In this document: one piece after another, positions 17,295 to 25,453 of the stretch
How positions within the stretch are numbered: the first letter of the stretch is position 1
Layout of the letters: every line of letters begins with the position of its first letter
Origin: Bacteroidetes bacterium UBA7674
GTDB lineage: Bacteria > Bacteroidota > Bacteroidia > Chitinophagales > Chitinophagaceae
Direction: 5' to 3'
Length of the DNA stretch: 64,000 nt
Assembly: GCA_002483105.1 (NCBI GenBank)
Contig: DLHG01000004.1
Location: forward strand, 316,999-380,998
Position numbers and translations under genes: made by a program
The notes under the pieces: model-generated
What the model saw: only the letters and a program-made list of their open reading frames with translations
Told to the model about the DNA's origin: nothing
The model's database searches: none

Positions 17295-18029
17295 ATGGCA
17301 ACTAAATATGCTTTAGTAACAGGTGGTTCACGCGGCATAGGCCGTGCGGTATGCCTGAAGCTGGCAGATATGGGCTACAACATGCTCATCAACTACAAAG
17401 GCAATACAGAAGCTGCTGAAGAAACTGCTAAGCTCGTTCGTGAGAAAGGTGTCGAAGCAGAGATACTGATGTTTGATGTAGGCAATAAAGAAGATATTCA
17501 AAAAGTATTAGGTGGTTGGATAGAAAGTAATAACGATAAGCTCGTAGAAGTACTGGTGAACAATGCGGGCATTCGCCAGGATACACTGATGATGTCTATG
17601 ACAGACGATCAGTGGGACAGCGTGATTGACACCAGCCTGCAAGGTATGTACCACGTTACAAAGCTCGTACTGAACCCCATGTTGATGAACCGCTACGGAC
17701 GCATCATCAATATGGTATCGCTCAGCGGCATCAAAGGAATGCCCGGGCAGGTAAACTATTCTGCTGCTAAGGCCGGAATGATAGGCGCTACAAAAGCACT
17801 GGCTCAGGAAATAGCAAAGCGGAACGTAACAGTGAACGCCATCGCTCCGGGTTTTATCAAAACTGATATGACGGGCGACCTCAACGAAAAAGAACTGGTG
17901 AATATGATACCGATGAAGCGTTTCGGCTTGCCGGAAGAAGTAGCTGATATTGTAGGCTTCTTCGCTTCTAAAAATGCTTCTTACATCACAGGACAAGTGC
18001 TCTCCATCAACGGAGGTTTGTATACTTAA
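17295..18029 (+). CDS. 3-oxoacyl-ACP reductase (FabG-like SDR)
   Basis: 244 residues of a classical short-chain dehydrogenase: TGGSRGIG nucleotide loop at 9-16, NNAG, and the catalytic S142-Y155-K159 set (MVSLSG, VNYSAAKAG). The C-terminal SINGGLYT is typical of FabG. It would reduce the 3-keto group after each chain-extension step using NADPH. Its place between a tyrosine ammonia-lyase and a ketosynthase, all within 15 bases of each other, assigns it to aryl polyene (flexirubin) chain building rather than to housekeeping fatty-acid synthesis. Confidence 0.87.
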   Translation: MATKYALVTGGSRGIGRAVCLKLADMGYNMLINYKGNTEAAEETAKLVREKGVEAEILMFDVGNKEDIQKVLGGWIESNNDKLVEVLVNNAGIRQDTLMMSMTDDQWDSVIDTSLQGMYHVTKLVLNPMLMNRYGRIINMVSLSGIKGMPGQVNYSAAKAGMIGATKALAQEIAKRNVTVNAIAPGFIKTDMTGDLNEKELVNMIPMKRFGLPEEVADIVGFFASKNASYITGQVLSINGGLYT

Positions 18030-18044
18030 TAATAATTCGTTTAA

Positions 18045-19265
18045 ATGAGTCGTGTAGTAATAACAGGTATGGGTATTTACTCTTCTCTTGGTAAGAGTAA
18101 AGAAGAAGTAGCCAAGTCCCTCTTTGAAGGGAAGTCCGGTATTATACTCGACCCTAAGCGTAAGGAAATGGGCTACCGCTCAGGCCTCACCGGCTTTGTA
18201 GAACGCCCCCAACTAAAAGGCCTGCTCGACCGCCGCTCCCGCATTATGATGCCGGAACATGCAGAGTTTGCATACATGGCCACCATAGAAGCTATGGAGC
18301 AGGCGGGCATGACAATAGAATACTTTGAGCAACACGAAACAGGTATCATCTACGGCAACGACAGTTGCGCGCAACCTGTTATTGAAGCAATTGACCTGAT
18401 ACGCGAAAAGAAAGATACTGTGATGGTAGGTTCAGGTTCTGTATTCCAGGTGCTCAATTCTACTGTTACTATGAACCTCGCAACTATATTCAAACTGCGT
18501 GGTATCAATTTTTCTATCTCTGCGGCTTGTGCGAGTGGTTCGCACTCTATAGGCTTAGGATATATGTTCATCAAGCAGGGTCTGCAAGACCGTGTTATTT
18601 GCGGTGGCGCACAGGAAGTGAATATTTACTCTATGCCTAACTTCGATGCACTGGGTACATTCTCCCTTCGTGAAGATGAACCTGCAAAAGCATCCCGCCC
18701 ATTCGATGCAGGTCGTGATGGACTCGTTCCCGGTGGCGGCGCGGCAACAGTAATACTGGAAAGCCTTGAATCTGCACAAGCTCGTGGTGCAACGATACTG
18801 GCAGAAGTAATCGGTTACGGATTCTCTTCTAACGGACAACACATTTCTAATCCAAGCGTTGAAGGGCAGGTTCGTTCAATTGGTCGTTCGTTAAAAGAAG
18901 CTGGCGTAAGTGCGGCAGACATACAATACATTAACGCGCATGCTACATCTACTCCCGCAGGCGATGGCAGTGAAGCGGAAGCAATATTCGAGGTGTTTGG
19001 CGGAAGGGTTCCTGTAAGCTCTACCAAGAGCATGACGGGCCATGAATGCTGGATGGCGGGTGCCAGTGAGATAGTATATTCTATGCTCATGATGCAAAAT
19101 GGCTTCATCGCCCCGAACATCAATTTCGAGACACCCGATGAGCACTCTGCCAAGATCAACATCATTCCTGAAACATTGAAGAAAGATTTCAATTTGTTCC
19201 TTTCCAATTCATTCGGCTTCGGCGGAACGAACTCTTCACTGGTAGTGAAGAAGTGGGAAGGATAA
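18045..19265 (+). CDS. Beta-ketoacyl-ACP synthase (aryl polyene/flexirubin type)
   Basis: 406 residues of the thiolase fold with a complete catalytic set: C162 (SAACASGSHS), H299 (NAHATSTPAGD) and H333 (MTGHECWMAG). Spacing agrees with FabF (163, 303, 340). FabF normally carries HGTST and GHxLGAAG at these places; the altered surroundings here are typical of secondary-metabolite ketosynthases. It should condense malonyl-ACP onto the coumaroyl starter or a growing polyene. Acyltransferase, carrier protein, dehydratase and the resorcinol-forming enzymes of a complete flexirubin cluster are not in this window. Confidence 0.87.
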   Translation: MSRVVITGMGIYSSLGKSKEEVAKSLFEGKSGIILDPKRKEMGYRSGLTGFVERPQLKGLLDRRSRIMMPEHAEFAYMATIEAMEQAGMTIEYFEQHETGIIYGNDSCAQPVIEAIDLIREKKDTVMVGSGSVFQVLNSTVTMNLATIFKLRGINFSISAACASGSHSIGLGYMFIKQGLQDRVICGGAQEVNIYSMPNFDALGTFSLREDEPAKASRPFDAGRDGLVPGGGAATVILESLESAQARGATILAEVIGYGFSSNGQHISNPSVEGQVRSIGRSLKEAGVSAADIQYINAHATSTPAGDGSEAEAIFEVFGGRVPVSSTKSMTGHECWMAGASEIVYSMLMMQNGFIAPNINFETPDEHSAKINIIPETLKKDFNLFLSNSFGFGGTNSSLVVKKWEG

Positions 19266-19288
19266 CATCGAAAACATGTACAATAAAA

Positions 19289-19320
19289 AAAGGCGACCAA
19301 TATGGTCGCCTTTCTCTTTT
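19289..19320. terminator. Bidirectional terminator between the ketosynthase gene and clpP
   Basis: A perfect 11-bp stem (19289-19299 with 19303-19313, loop ATA), preceded by A7 and followed by a T-rich run, lies between two convergent genes. Confidence 0.87.
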
Positions 19321-19330
19321 CTATAAGTTA

Positions 19331-20041
19331 CTATTTATTGCCTTCCAGGTCAGCTGCCTTGCGCGGATTGCGTTCCAGCACCTCATCTACCATTCCATAC
19401 TCTTTCGCTTCCAGTGCTGTCATCCAGTAATCACGATCACTGTCTTTCTCCACCTTGCTTAGTTTCTGTCCGGAGTGTGCTGCGATGATCTCATAGAGTT
19501 CTTTCTTCAGCTTGCCTATCTCACGCGCAGTGATCTCGATATCACTAGCCTGTCCTTCAGCACCACCCAATGGTTGGTGTATCATCACACGGCTGTGTTT
19601 CAGCGCTGTACGTTTTCCTTTAGTACCTGCGCACATCAGTACGGCAGCCATAGATGCGGCAATACCTGTGCAGATAGTAGATACATCAGGATTAATGATC
19701 TGCATAGTATCATACATGCCAAGACCTGCATAAACACTACCACCCGGACTGTTGATGTACATCTGTACGTCACGGTTACGGTCAGTGCTTTCCAGGAACA
19801 AAAGCTGTGCGGTTACTATATTAGCCACATAGTCATTGATGGCTTCACCCAGGAAGATGATGCGGTCCATCATCAGGCGGCTGAATACGTCCATTGATGC
19901 TACGTTCATCGGGCGTTCCTCGATAATATATGGGGTCAGTGCAAATGGCCCCTTATTCATAGACGAAGTGTAATTGTGCAGTGTCGCGCTGCTGATACCG
20001 TGGTGTTTTACGGCGTATTTCTGAAATTCTTTTGGATCCAT
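19331..20041 (-). CDS. clpP: ATP-dependent Clp protease proteolytic subunit
   Basis: 236 residues with the serine protease triad S130 (GIAASMAAVLM), H155 (MIHQPLGG) and D204 (EKDSDRDYWM), spaced as in E. coli ClpP. The N-terminal extension of about 45 residues before the conserved core is longer than the E. coli propeptide, which is common in Bacteroidota. Fourteen copies form the chamber that degrades proteins fed by ClpX or ClpA. clpX and the trigger-factor gene, frequent neighbours elsewhere, are not adjacent here; downstream on the other strand is the pigment island. Confidence 0.95.
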   Translation of the reverse strand: MDPKEFQKYAVKHHGISSATLHNYTSSMNKGPFALTPYIIEERPMNVASMDVFSRLMMDRIIFLGEAINDYVANIVTAQLLFLESTDRNRDVQMYINSPGGSVYAGLGMYDTMQIINPDVSTICTGIAASMAAVLMCAGTKGKRTALKHSRVMIHQPLGGAEGQASDIEITAREIGKLKKELYEIIAAHSGQKLSKVEKDSDRDYWMTALEAKEYGMVDEVLERNPRKAADLEGNK

Positions 20042-20208
20042 TTTTCTTATGTTTTTCTAAAGATTCTTATTTGAGAACTGTAAGACAATTTTCAAACCAC
20101 ATTAAATATAATGCCATAAAGTCACATAATTAATGTCAGTCTGATACTCTAATATCGGATTTTTACGGAAAATGGCGCAGTATTAATGTTGATAGCGATA
20201 TAATTAGA

Positions 20209-20216
20209 TATTTTTG
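20209..20216 (+). promoter_or_regulatory. TAnnTTTG -7 element for the GSCFA gene
   Basis: TATTTTTG is an exact consensus match ending 12 bases before the ATG at 20229, implying a very short 5' leader. Confidence 0.5.
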
Positions 20217-20228
20217 GGTGATAATATC

Positions 20229-21203
20229 ATGCAATTATACCTCAATCCGGATATTCCAAAGCTGCCGAGGCCGCTTACTTACACAGATAAAATTCTGCTG
20301 ATAGGTTCCTGCTTTACAGAGCATATGTCTGAAAGGCTGGGGCAGCATAAGTTTGATGTACTGTCTAATCCCAATGGCATCCTGTTCAATCCGCTGAGTG
20401 TGGCCGATAGCCTCAATAGCTACATTGATAATAAGCAATACACTGCCGAGGAGCTCTTTGCCCTCAACGAACTCTGGAACAGCTGGGACCACCATACACG
20501 TTTTTCTCATATCGACCAGTCAGCGGCATTGGAAGGCATTAATGCTTCACAGCGTTCTGCATCTGCTTTCATTAAAGAAGCTGATTGGATAATGATCACC
20601 CTGGGCTCTGCCTTCCAATATTACTTACAGGAAACAGGTAAGCCCGTAGCAAATAATCATCGCGCACCGGGCCAATGGTTTGAAAAGCGATTGCTCTCTA
20701 TTGATGTTGTCATTAATGCTTTGAGCGAAACGCTGGAAAAGATATTCGCAGTAAATCCAAAGGCAAATATTCTTTTTACAATAAGCCCTGTGCGCCATAT
20801 TCGTGATGGTGTGGTGGATAATAACCGCAGCAAGGCGAGGCTGATAGAAGCGGTTCACACATTATGCGATAAATACACACAGGCGTATTATTTCTCAGCA
20901 TACGAGCTGGTAATTGACATCCTGCGCGACTACCGCTATTATGATATAGACTTTGTTCACCCTAACTACCTGGCAACATCTTTCGTTTGGGAACAATTCG
21001 TGAACGCGTGTATAGATGCGCCCACAAAGGAACTCATGCAGCAAGTACAGGAAATAGTAACAGCACGCAGACACAAGCCCCGCTTCCCAGAGACAGAAGC
21101 ACATAAGAGGTTCAAAGAAGCGTATGCGGAAAAAATAAAAGGGCTGCAACAAAGCACCCCTTTCCTGAAACTCGATGATGAGTTGAATTATTTTTTACAA
21201 TAA
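20229..21203 (+). CDS. GSCFA-domain protein
   Basis: 324 residues from the ATG at 20229; an in-frame TTG at 20214 is part of the promoter element and an unlikely start. The name-giving motif G26-S27-C28-F29 (LIGSCFTEHMSERL) lies near the N terminus, followed by WNSWDHHTRFSH, IMITLGSAFQYYL and FTISPVRHIRDG, and a late DIDFVHPNYLAT. The arrangement of blocks resembles SGNH/GDSL esterases, so an esterase or acyl-transfer role on a surface sugar is possible but unproven for the family. It ends in a 9-base overlap with the convergent bactofilin gene. Confidence 0.83.
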   Translation: MQLYLNPDIPKLPRPLTYTDKILLIGSCFTEHMSERLGQHKFDVLSNPNGILFNPLSVADSLNSYIDNKQYTAEELFALNELWNSWDHHTRFSHIDQSAALEGINASQRSASAFIKEADWIMITLGSAFQYYLQETGKPVANNHRAPGQWFEKRLLSIDVVINALSETLEKIFAVNPKANILFTISPVRHIRDGVVDNNRSKARLIEAVHTLCDKYTQAYYFSAYELVIDILRDYRYYDIDFVHPNYLATSFVWEQFVNACIDAPTKELMQQVQEIVTARRHKPRFPETEAHKRFKEAYAEKIKGLQQSTPFLKLDDELNYFLQ

Positions 21204-21695
21204 TGTAGACTGTACTGGTTCTTCTTCGCCTATCACCAGCACCGGTTTTTTAGGTTCTTCCTTGGGTAGCTCAATTGGAATATCCTTATGTACAGGTTGT
21301 TCGTAATGATTGTTTTGCTTCGGAATATGCTGTGCCTGGCTGAGAGTTGTCATTGTACACTTACCATTGAAGGTGGCATTGGCTTCTATATCCAAACGGC
21401 CAACAGAGATATTTCCGTTGATGACACATTTCGATTTCAGGCAAAGTAATTCTGTAGTAGTGACATTGCCATTTACCATACCAAACACATCAGCATTAGC
21501 AGCATCTACATCTCCGTCTATCACGGCAGACTCTCCAAGTACCACTTTGGCTTTACAATGAATATTGCCGGAAACATACCCGTCTATGCGCAGGTCGTTA
21601 TCAGATTGTATATCTCCTGTGAGGGTAGTACCATGAGAAATAGTGCTCATCACTCCCGATGAACCGGTGCTTTTCACCTTTTCTTTACCAAACAT
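21195..21695 (-). CDS. Bactofilin (polymer-forming cytoskeletal protein)
   Basis: 166 residues: a short polar N terminus, then a right-handed beta-helix domain at about 15-115 made of short repeats (TLTGDIQSDNDLRIDGYVSG, VVLGESAVIDGDV, LCLKSKCVINGNI), then a proline- and glutamate-rich tail. Bactofilins polymerise into filaments at the inner membrane that localise cell-wall or other envelope enzymes. There is no membrane segment. No M23 peptidase gene, a frequent neighbour, is adjacent. Confidence 0.88.
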   Translation of the reverse strand: MFGKEKVKSTGSSGVMSTISHGTTLTGDIQSDNDLRIDGYVSGNIHCKAKVVLGESAVIDGDVDAANADVFGMVNGNVTTTELLCLKSKCVINGNISVGRLDIEANATFNGKCTMTTLSQAQHIPKQNNHYEQPVHKDIPIELPKEEPKKPVLVIGEEEPVQSTLL

Positions 21696-21845
21696 ATTCC
21701 GTGTGTTTTTTACTATGGCATCTAAATTATAAATTCAGATAATACAATGCAATAGGGCAACAAATGAATAATCTCTTCATATTAAATAATTATGATAAAT
21801 ATAGGGTGTTTACCGATAAACCCTAAGCCCTTAAATCTAAATACC

Positions 21846-21853
21846 TACCTTTG
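21846..21853 (+). promoter_or_regulatory. TAnnTTTG -7 element for yidC
   Basis: TACCTTTG is an exact match ending 20 bases before the yidC start at 21874. Confidence 0.55.
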
Positions 21854-21873
21854 CAGCCTTATTTTACGCACAC

Positions 21874-23673
21874 ATGATGGATCGTAATTCGGTAATAGGT
21901 TTTGGCCTGTTAGTGTTACTGGTAATTGGCTATGTATTCTATAATAACCACCAGCAGGATGAATACCTGAAGTTCAAAAAAGAACAACAAGCGGCGGAAG
22001 CAAAGGCGAAGCCTAAAGCGGCAATCGACTCTGCGAAGAAAGCAGCTATCATGGCTGTGGACACTACGGCAGGCGATAGCGCTGTTGCAGATAGCCGCCC
22101 GCCCGCTTACCACGGCACAGCGCAAACTGTAAAGCTGCAAAACAAGAAACTGGTAATGGAGTTCTCTACCAAAGGAGCACAGCCGGTTAGCGCTAATATT
22201 CTTGGCTACAAGACTTACGGAGAAAAACCACTCTACCTGTTCAACGGTAAAGAAAATGAACTGAGCGCTATACTACCAATTAACAACGGTGCTCTTTCTA
22301 CTAAAGACCTGTACTTTACCCCTACCAATCGCACAGAAGCTGATGGCAGCCAGGTATTAGACTTTTCTGCCGATCTGGGTGGTGGCAAAAGCGTTACAAT
22401 CTCTTACAAGCTTCCTGCCGATGACTACATGATGAAGGGTAGCATTAAGCTGGGTGGTATGACAGCCAACTCGCTTCCTGTTACATGGCAACTACAATCG
22501 AAGCACACAGAGCACGACATTACCGCTGAGCGTAATAACAGCCAGATCTATTACCGCTTCACTAACAAAGATGATGACTACTTTACCATTCGTGACGACC
22601 AGACGGAAACGCTTAACGAAACTGTTGAGTGGGTCGGCTATCGTGCGCAATATTTTAGCACTGCATTCATCGCTACAGAAGGATTAACAAGGGCTGCTAT
22701 AAAGGTGACGAACAAGCTGGACTCTAATCACGTTTCCCGCCAGACTACTACTTTTGATATGCCACTGAAATCAAATGCAGCAGCATTCAGCTGGTATGTG
22801 GGGCCTAACCACTACAAGACACTTCGTCAATATGATATAGACCTGGACAACATGGTGCCGTTGGGCTATGGTGTAATGGCATTTGTGAAGTATATCAACA
22901 AGTGGCTCATCATCCCGATCTTCAATACACTGAGCAGCTTTATCGGCAACTTCGGATTGATCATCATCCTGATGACAATATTCATCCGCCTGATACTTTC
23001 GTTCTTTACTTATAAGAGTTACCTCTCGGCCGCCAAGATGCGCGTGCTGAAACCGGAGATAGACGAGCTAAGGGCGAAGTATAAAGACGACCAGCAGAAG
23101 TTTGGTATGGAGCAAATGAAGCTCTTTAAGACAGCAGGGGTGAACCCACTTGGCGGATGCTTACCAACGCTCTTCCAGATGCCGATACTCTTCGCGATGT
23201 ATTACTTCTTCCCGTCCTCTATTGAGCTCAGGCAGGAGTCATTCTTATGGGCGAATGATCTTTCTACTTACGACTCTATCGCTTCATTAGGATTCAGCAT
23301 ACCGGGCTATGGTAGCCACGTCAGCTTGTTTACTTTGCTGATGACAGCATCGAGTTTATTCCTGGCATTGTACAACCGCAACATGACCAGCCAGGACCCG
23401 AACAACCCGCTGATGAAATGGATGCCTTATGTATTCCCTTTCATCCTGATAGGTGTGTTCAACCAAATGGCAGCCGCCCTAACGTTCTACTACTTCTTCT
23501 CCAACATGATCAGCATACTTCAGCAGTTCATTATCCAGAAGTACATCATTGATGAAAAGAAGATCCATGCGCAAATACAGGAGAACAAGAACAAACCTGT
23601 TACCCCATCCAAGTGGGCGCAAAAGGTAGAAGAAATGCAGAAAGCGCAGGCACAACGCGGGAAGAAAAAATAA
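21874..23673 (+). CDS. yidC: Membrane protein insertase YidC
   Basis: 599 residues: an N-terminal membrane helix (6-24), a large periplasmic beta-sandwich domain (about 75-340) and the conserved five-helix insertase core (about 355-565) with LIIILMTIFIRLILSFFTYK and GVNPLGGCLPTLFQMPILFA. The C terminus is lysine-rich, as usual for binding the ribosome. It inserts and folds inner-membrane proteins, with or without SecYEG. It appears to be monocistronic here, with its own promoter and terminator. Confidence 0.95.
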   Translation: MMDRNSVIGFGLLVLLVIGYVFYNNHQQDEYLKFKKEQQAAEAKAKPKAAIDSAKKAAIMAVDTTAGDSAVADSRPPAYHGTAQTVKLQNKKLVMEFSTKGAQPVSANILGYKTYGEKPLYLFNGKENELSAILPINNGALSTKDLYFTPTNRTEADGSQVLDFSADLGGGKSVTISYKLPADDYMMKGSIKLGGMTANSLPVTWQLQSKHTEHDITAERNNSQIYYRFTNKDDDYFTIRDDQTETLNETVEWVGYRAQYFSTAFIATEGLTRAAIKVTNKLDSNHVSRQTTTFDMPLKSNAAAFSWYVGPNHYKTLRQYDIDLDNMVPLGYGVMAFVKYINKWLIIPIFNTLSSFIGNFGLIIILMTIFIRLILSFFTYKSYLSAAKMRVLKPEIDELRAKYKDDQQKFGMEQMKLFKTAGVNPLGGCLPTLFQMPILFAMYYFFPSSIELRQESFLWANDLSTYDSIASLGFSIPGYGSHVSLFTLLMTASSLFLALYNRNMTSQDPNNPLMKWMPYVFPFILIGVFNQMAAALTFYYFFSNMISILQQFIIQKYIIDEKKIHAQIQENKNKPVTPSKWAQKVEEMQKAQAQRGKKK

Positions 23674-23695
23674 GACAACTAACTTCTAATATCAA

Positions 23696-23720
23696 GGGCA
23701 GCTAAATTAGCTGCCCTTTT
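23696..23720. terminator. Terminator after yidC
   Basis: An 8-bp GC-rich stem (23696-23703 with 23709-23716, loop AAATT) runs into TTTT. It overlaps the last codons of the convergent GNAT gene. Confidence 0.8.
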
Positions 23721-24183
23721 GTTTTGCCCATTTTATTTTTACCGCTGATAACTCCTCCGTTTCCAATCGCACATCTTCCAACACTTCAAAATCATTCTTC
23801 AGGTAAAAACCCATCGGTGATCTGTAAGGTTGTCCGTTACGTCTTATATCTCTGTCGTGGTCTGTTACCCAGCCGTTGAGCACGGGTTCGCTTTCTTTCA
23901 ATGCATTCAATAGTCGCGTCCCATAACCCTTTCCGTGTTCGCTACCATTAAGTATGATAGCGAACCACCGTTCTCCTTCCCTGTCAAAAGTAACAGCCCA
24001 ACCAAAGTGTGCATCTGCTTCATCAAACATCAGGAAATGCTGCGCGTCCCCAAGCTTGCTGAGATATGTTTCAAATTCTTCCATTGTCTTCACCAACTTC
24101 TCCGCATACTCCTCGTTCCATATGTGGAGTACAGCTTCCTTCTGCTCTAAAGACAACGATTTAGTTTGGTGTATTTTCATCAC
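23707..24183 (-). CDS. GNAT family N-acetyltransferase
   Basis: 158 residues with a GNAT core: WFAIILNGSEHGKGYGTRLLNAL, where the G-K-G-Y-G-T loop binds the acetyl-CoA pyrophosphate, followed by a strand ending in PMGFYLKNDFEVL. The acceptor is unknown. It is the third gene behind a sigma factor and a membrane protein, with 17 bases separating it from the latter, so it may belong to the regulon or operon of that sigma factor. The stop codon lies within the yidC terminator. Confidence 0.75.
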   Translation of the reverse strand: MMKIHQTKSLSLEQKEAVLHIWNEEYAEKLVKTMEEFETYLSKLGDAQHFLMFDEADAHFGWAVTFDREGERWFAIILNGSEHGKGYGTRLLNALKESEPVLNGWVTDHDRDIRRNGQPYRSPMGFYLKNDFEVLEDVRLETEELSAVKIKWAKQKGS

Positions 24184-24200
24184 TATGAATATACATTAAG

Positions 24201-24815
24201 CTACTCTTTTTTCAATGCTTCTATCTCCTCAAGGTTCCTCAATATTATTTTGATGTTCTTAGAATAAAGCGTTTGGTATAGCCAGTATGTCAAGACTACA
24301 AATAAACCGTAACCCACTACAAACCTCGGCACATAAGCCATGTAATGGTCTAAGAAATAACTATCCCACAGCCAGTAATGCAAGATGGGCGCCAGGCTAC
24401 ACATAAGGAAGGGCATCAGTATCATGCTCCATACTTTCTCTCTTGCAAACAATAGCCGCAGCTTTTCCACCCGCTCCCTTGTACTTACTATTGTATCACT
24501 GTAAGTGTCTACATTGTTCAACAGGCGCAGCTTATATATACTCCATCCCACAGCGAATGTGAAGTATGTAAGACTCACTATATACGGAATCAATACCTGC
24601 ATCTCGCTGTTCACTTTATATCCCATGGATACAAATATTGCCAGGAGTATTCCTGCCAGTGTTAGCGAAGCATATTCCATCTTTGTAAAGCTGCTCAACC
24701 GCTCATTCGATTTCTCCGCCAGCATATTCTTCACCATCCGCTCATTAAGTATCGTATTTGCCTGCAGGTTCTTATCATACTCCTGCCACAAGGTTTTCAT
24801 ATTTTCCAATTCCAT
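24201..24815 (-). CDS. Four-helix membrane protein downstream of an ECF sigma factor (possible anti-sigma)
   Basis: 204 residues: a cytoplasmic N-terminal helix region of about 50 residues (ENMKTLWQEYDKNLQANTIL), then four membrane helices at about 49-66, 75-93, 133-150 and 163-182, and a charged C-terminal helix. No catalytic motif is visible. The gene starts 10 bases after an ECF sigma factor gene, the usual place for a membrane-bound anti-sigma factor, but the classical zinc-binding HxxxCxxC motif is absent. The anti-sigma role is inferred from position only. Confidence 0.6.
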   Translation of the reverse strand: MELENMKTLWQEYDKNLQANTILNERMVKNMLAEKSNERLSSFTKMEYASLTLAGILLAIFVSMGYKVNSEMQVLIPYIVSLTYFTFAVGWSIYKLRLLNNVDTYSDTIVSTRERVEKLRLLFAREKVWSMILMPFLMCSLAPILHYWLWDSYFLDHYMAYVPRFVVGYGLFVVLTYWLYQTLYSKNIKIILRNLEEIEALKKE

Positions 24816-24825
24816 AGTAATTCTT

Positions 24826-25323
24826 TTAAACTGTTAATGGTTGCACTATCTTTCTCATCTTCTCCTTTATTCTTGTCAGCTTCGTCCCTACATTGCTCAC
24901 GCTGATACCCATTATCTCTGCTATCTCTGCATGGCTTTTATCTTCCAGGTAGAGCAATACCAATGCGCGTTCCAGTTCAGGCAGCTGACTTATTGCCGCA
25001 TGCAATAACTTATACTGCTCCTCATCTCCACCCAGCGGGTCAGGAAAATTCAATAGAATACTTTCTTCGTAGTGGTATTTTATGTTCTGTTTTCGCGTAG
25101 TACTGATAGCGGTATTCAACGCCACCCGGTACAACCAAGTACTCACTTTAGCCTGTGCTTTGAATTGCGGGTACGCTTTCCATGCCTGGAGTATGATCTC
25201 CTGGTACAGGTCGCTTTTATCTTCCGTATTGCTCGTATAGAGGCTACATACCTTATATATCAACCGCTCATGTTCGCGGATGATATTGATAAAAGTTTCT
25301 GTTAATTGTTTATCGGGCGGCAT
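24826..25323 (-). CDS. ECF-type RNA polymerase sigma factor
   Basis: 165 residues with sigma region 2 at about 20-85 (DLYQEIILQAWKAYPQF, STWLYRVALNTAIS) and region 4 at about 110-160 (LPELERALVLLYLEDKSHAEIAEIMG, SVSNVGTKLTRIKEKM), separated by a short linker and lacking regions 1 and 3. It redirects RNA polymerase to a small regulon. It heads an operon with a membrane protein and a GNAT gene. The signal it answers to is not visible. Confidence 0.92.
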   Translation of the reverse strand: MPPDKQLTETFINIIREHERLIYKVCSLYTSNTEDKSDLYQEIILQAWKAYPQFKAQAKVSTWLYRVALNTAISTTRKQNIKYHYEESILLNFPDPLGGDEEQYKLLHAAISQLPELERALVLLYLEDKSHAEIAEIMGISVSNVGTKLTRIKEKMRKIVQPLTV

Positions 25324-25403
25324 CTAACTCTTTATACAATCATTAGTCGCAACAAGTTCTGATAAATCACACACAGCAGGGAAATATTTCTGTTAAAAAG
25401 AAA

Positions 25404-25431
25404 ATCCCGTCAAGCTAATGCTAAACGGGAT
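25404..25431 (-). terminator. Terminator after the RND exporter gene
   Basis: A 7-bp stem (ATCCCGT at 25404-25410 with ACGGGAT at 25425-25431) follows the stop of the minus-strand RND gene; a run of T on the minus strand comes after it. Confidence 0.6.
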
Positions 25432-25453
25432 CTAAATATTTGGGCTTGTTGAC

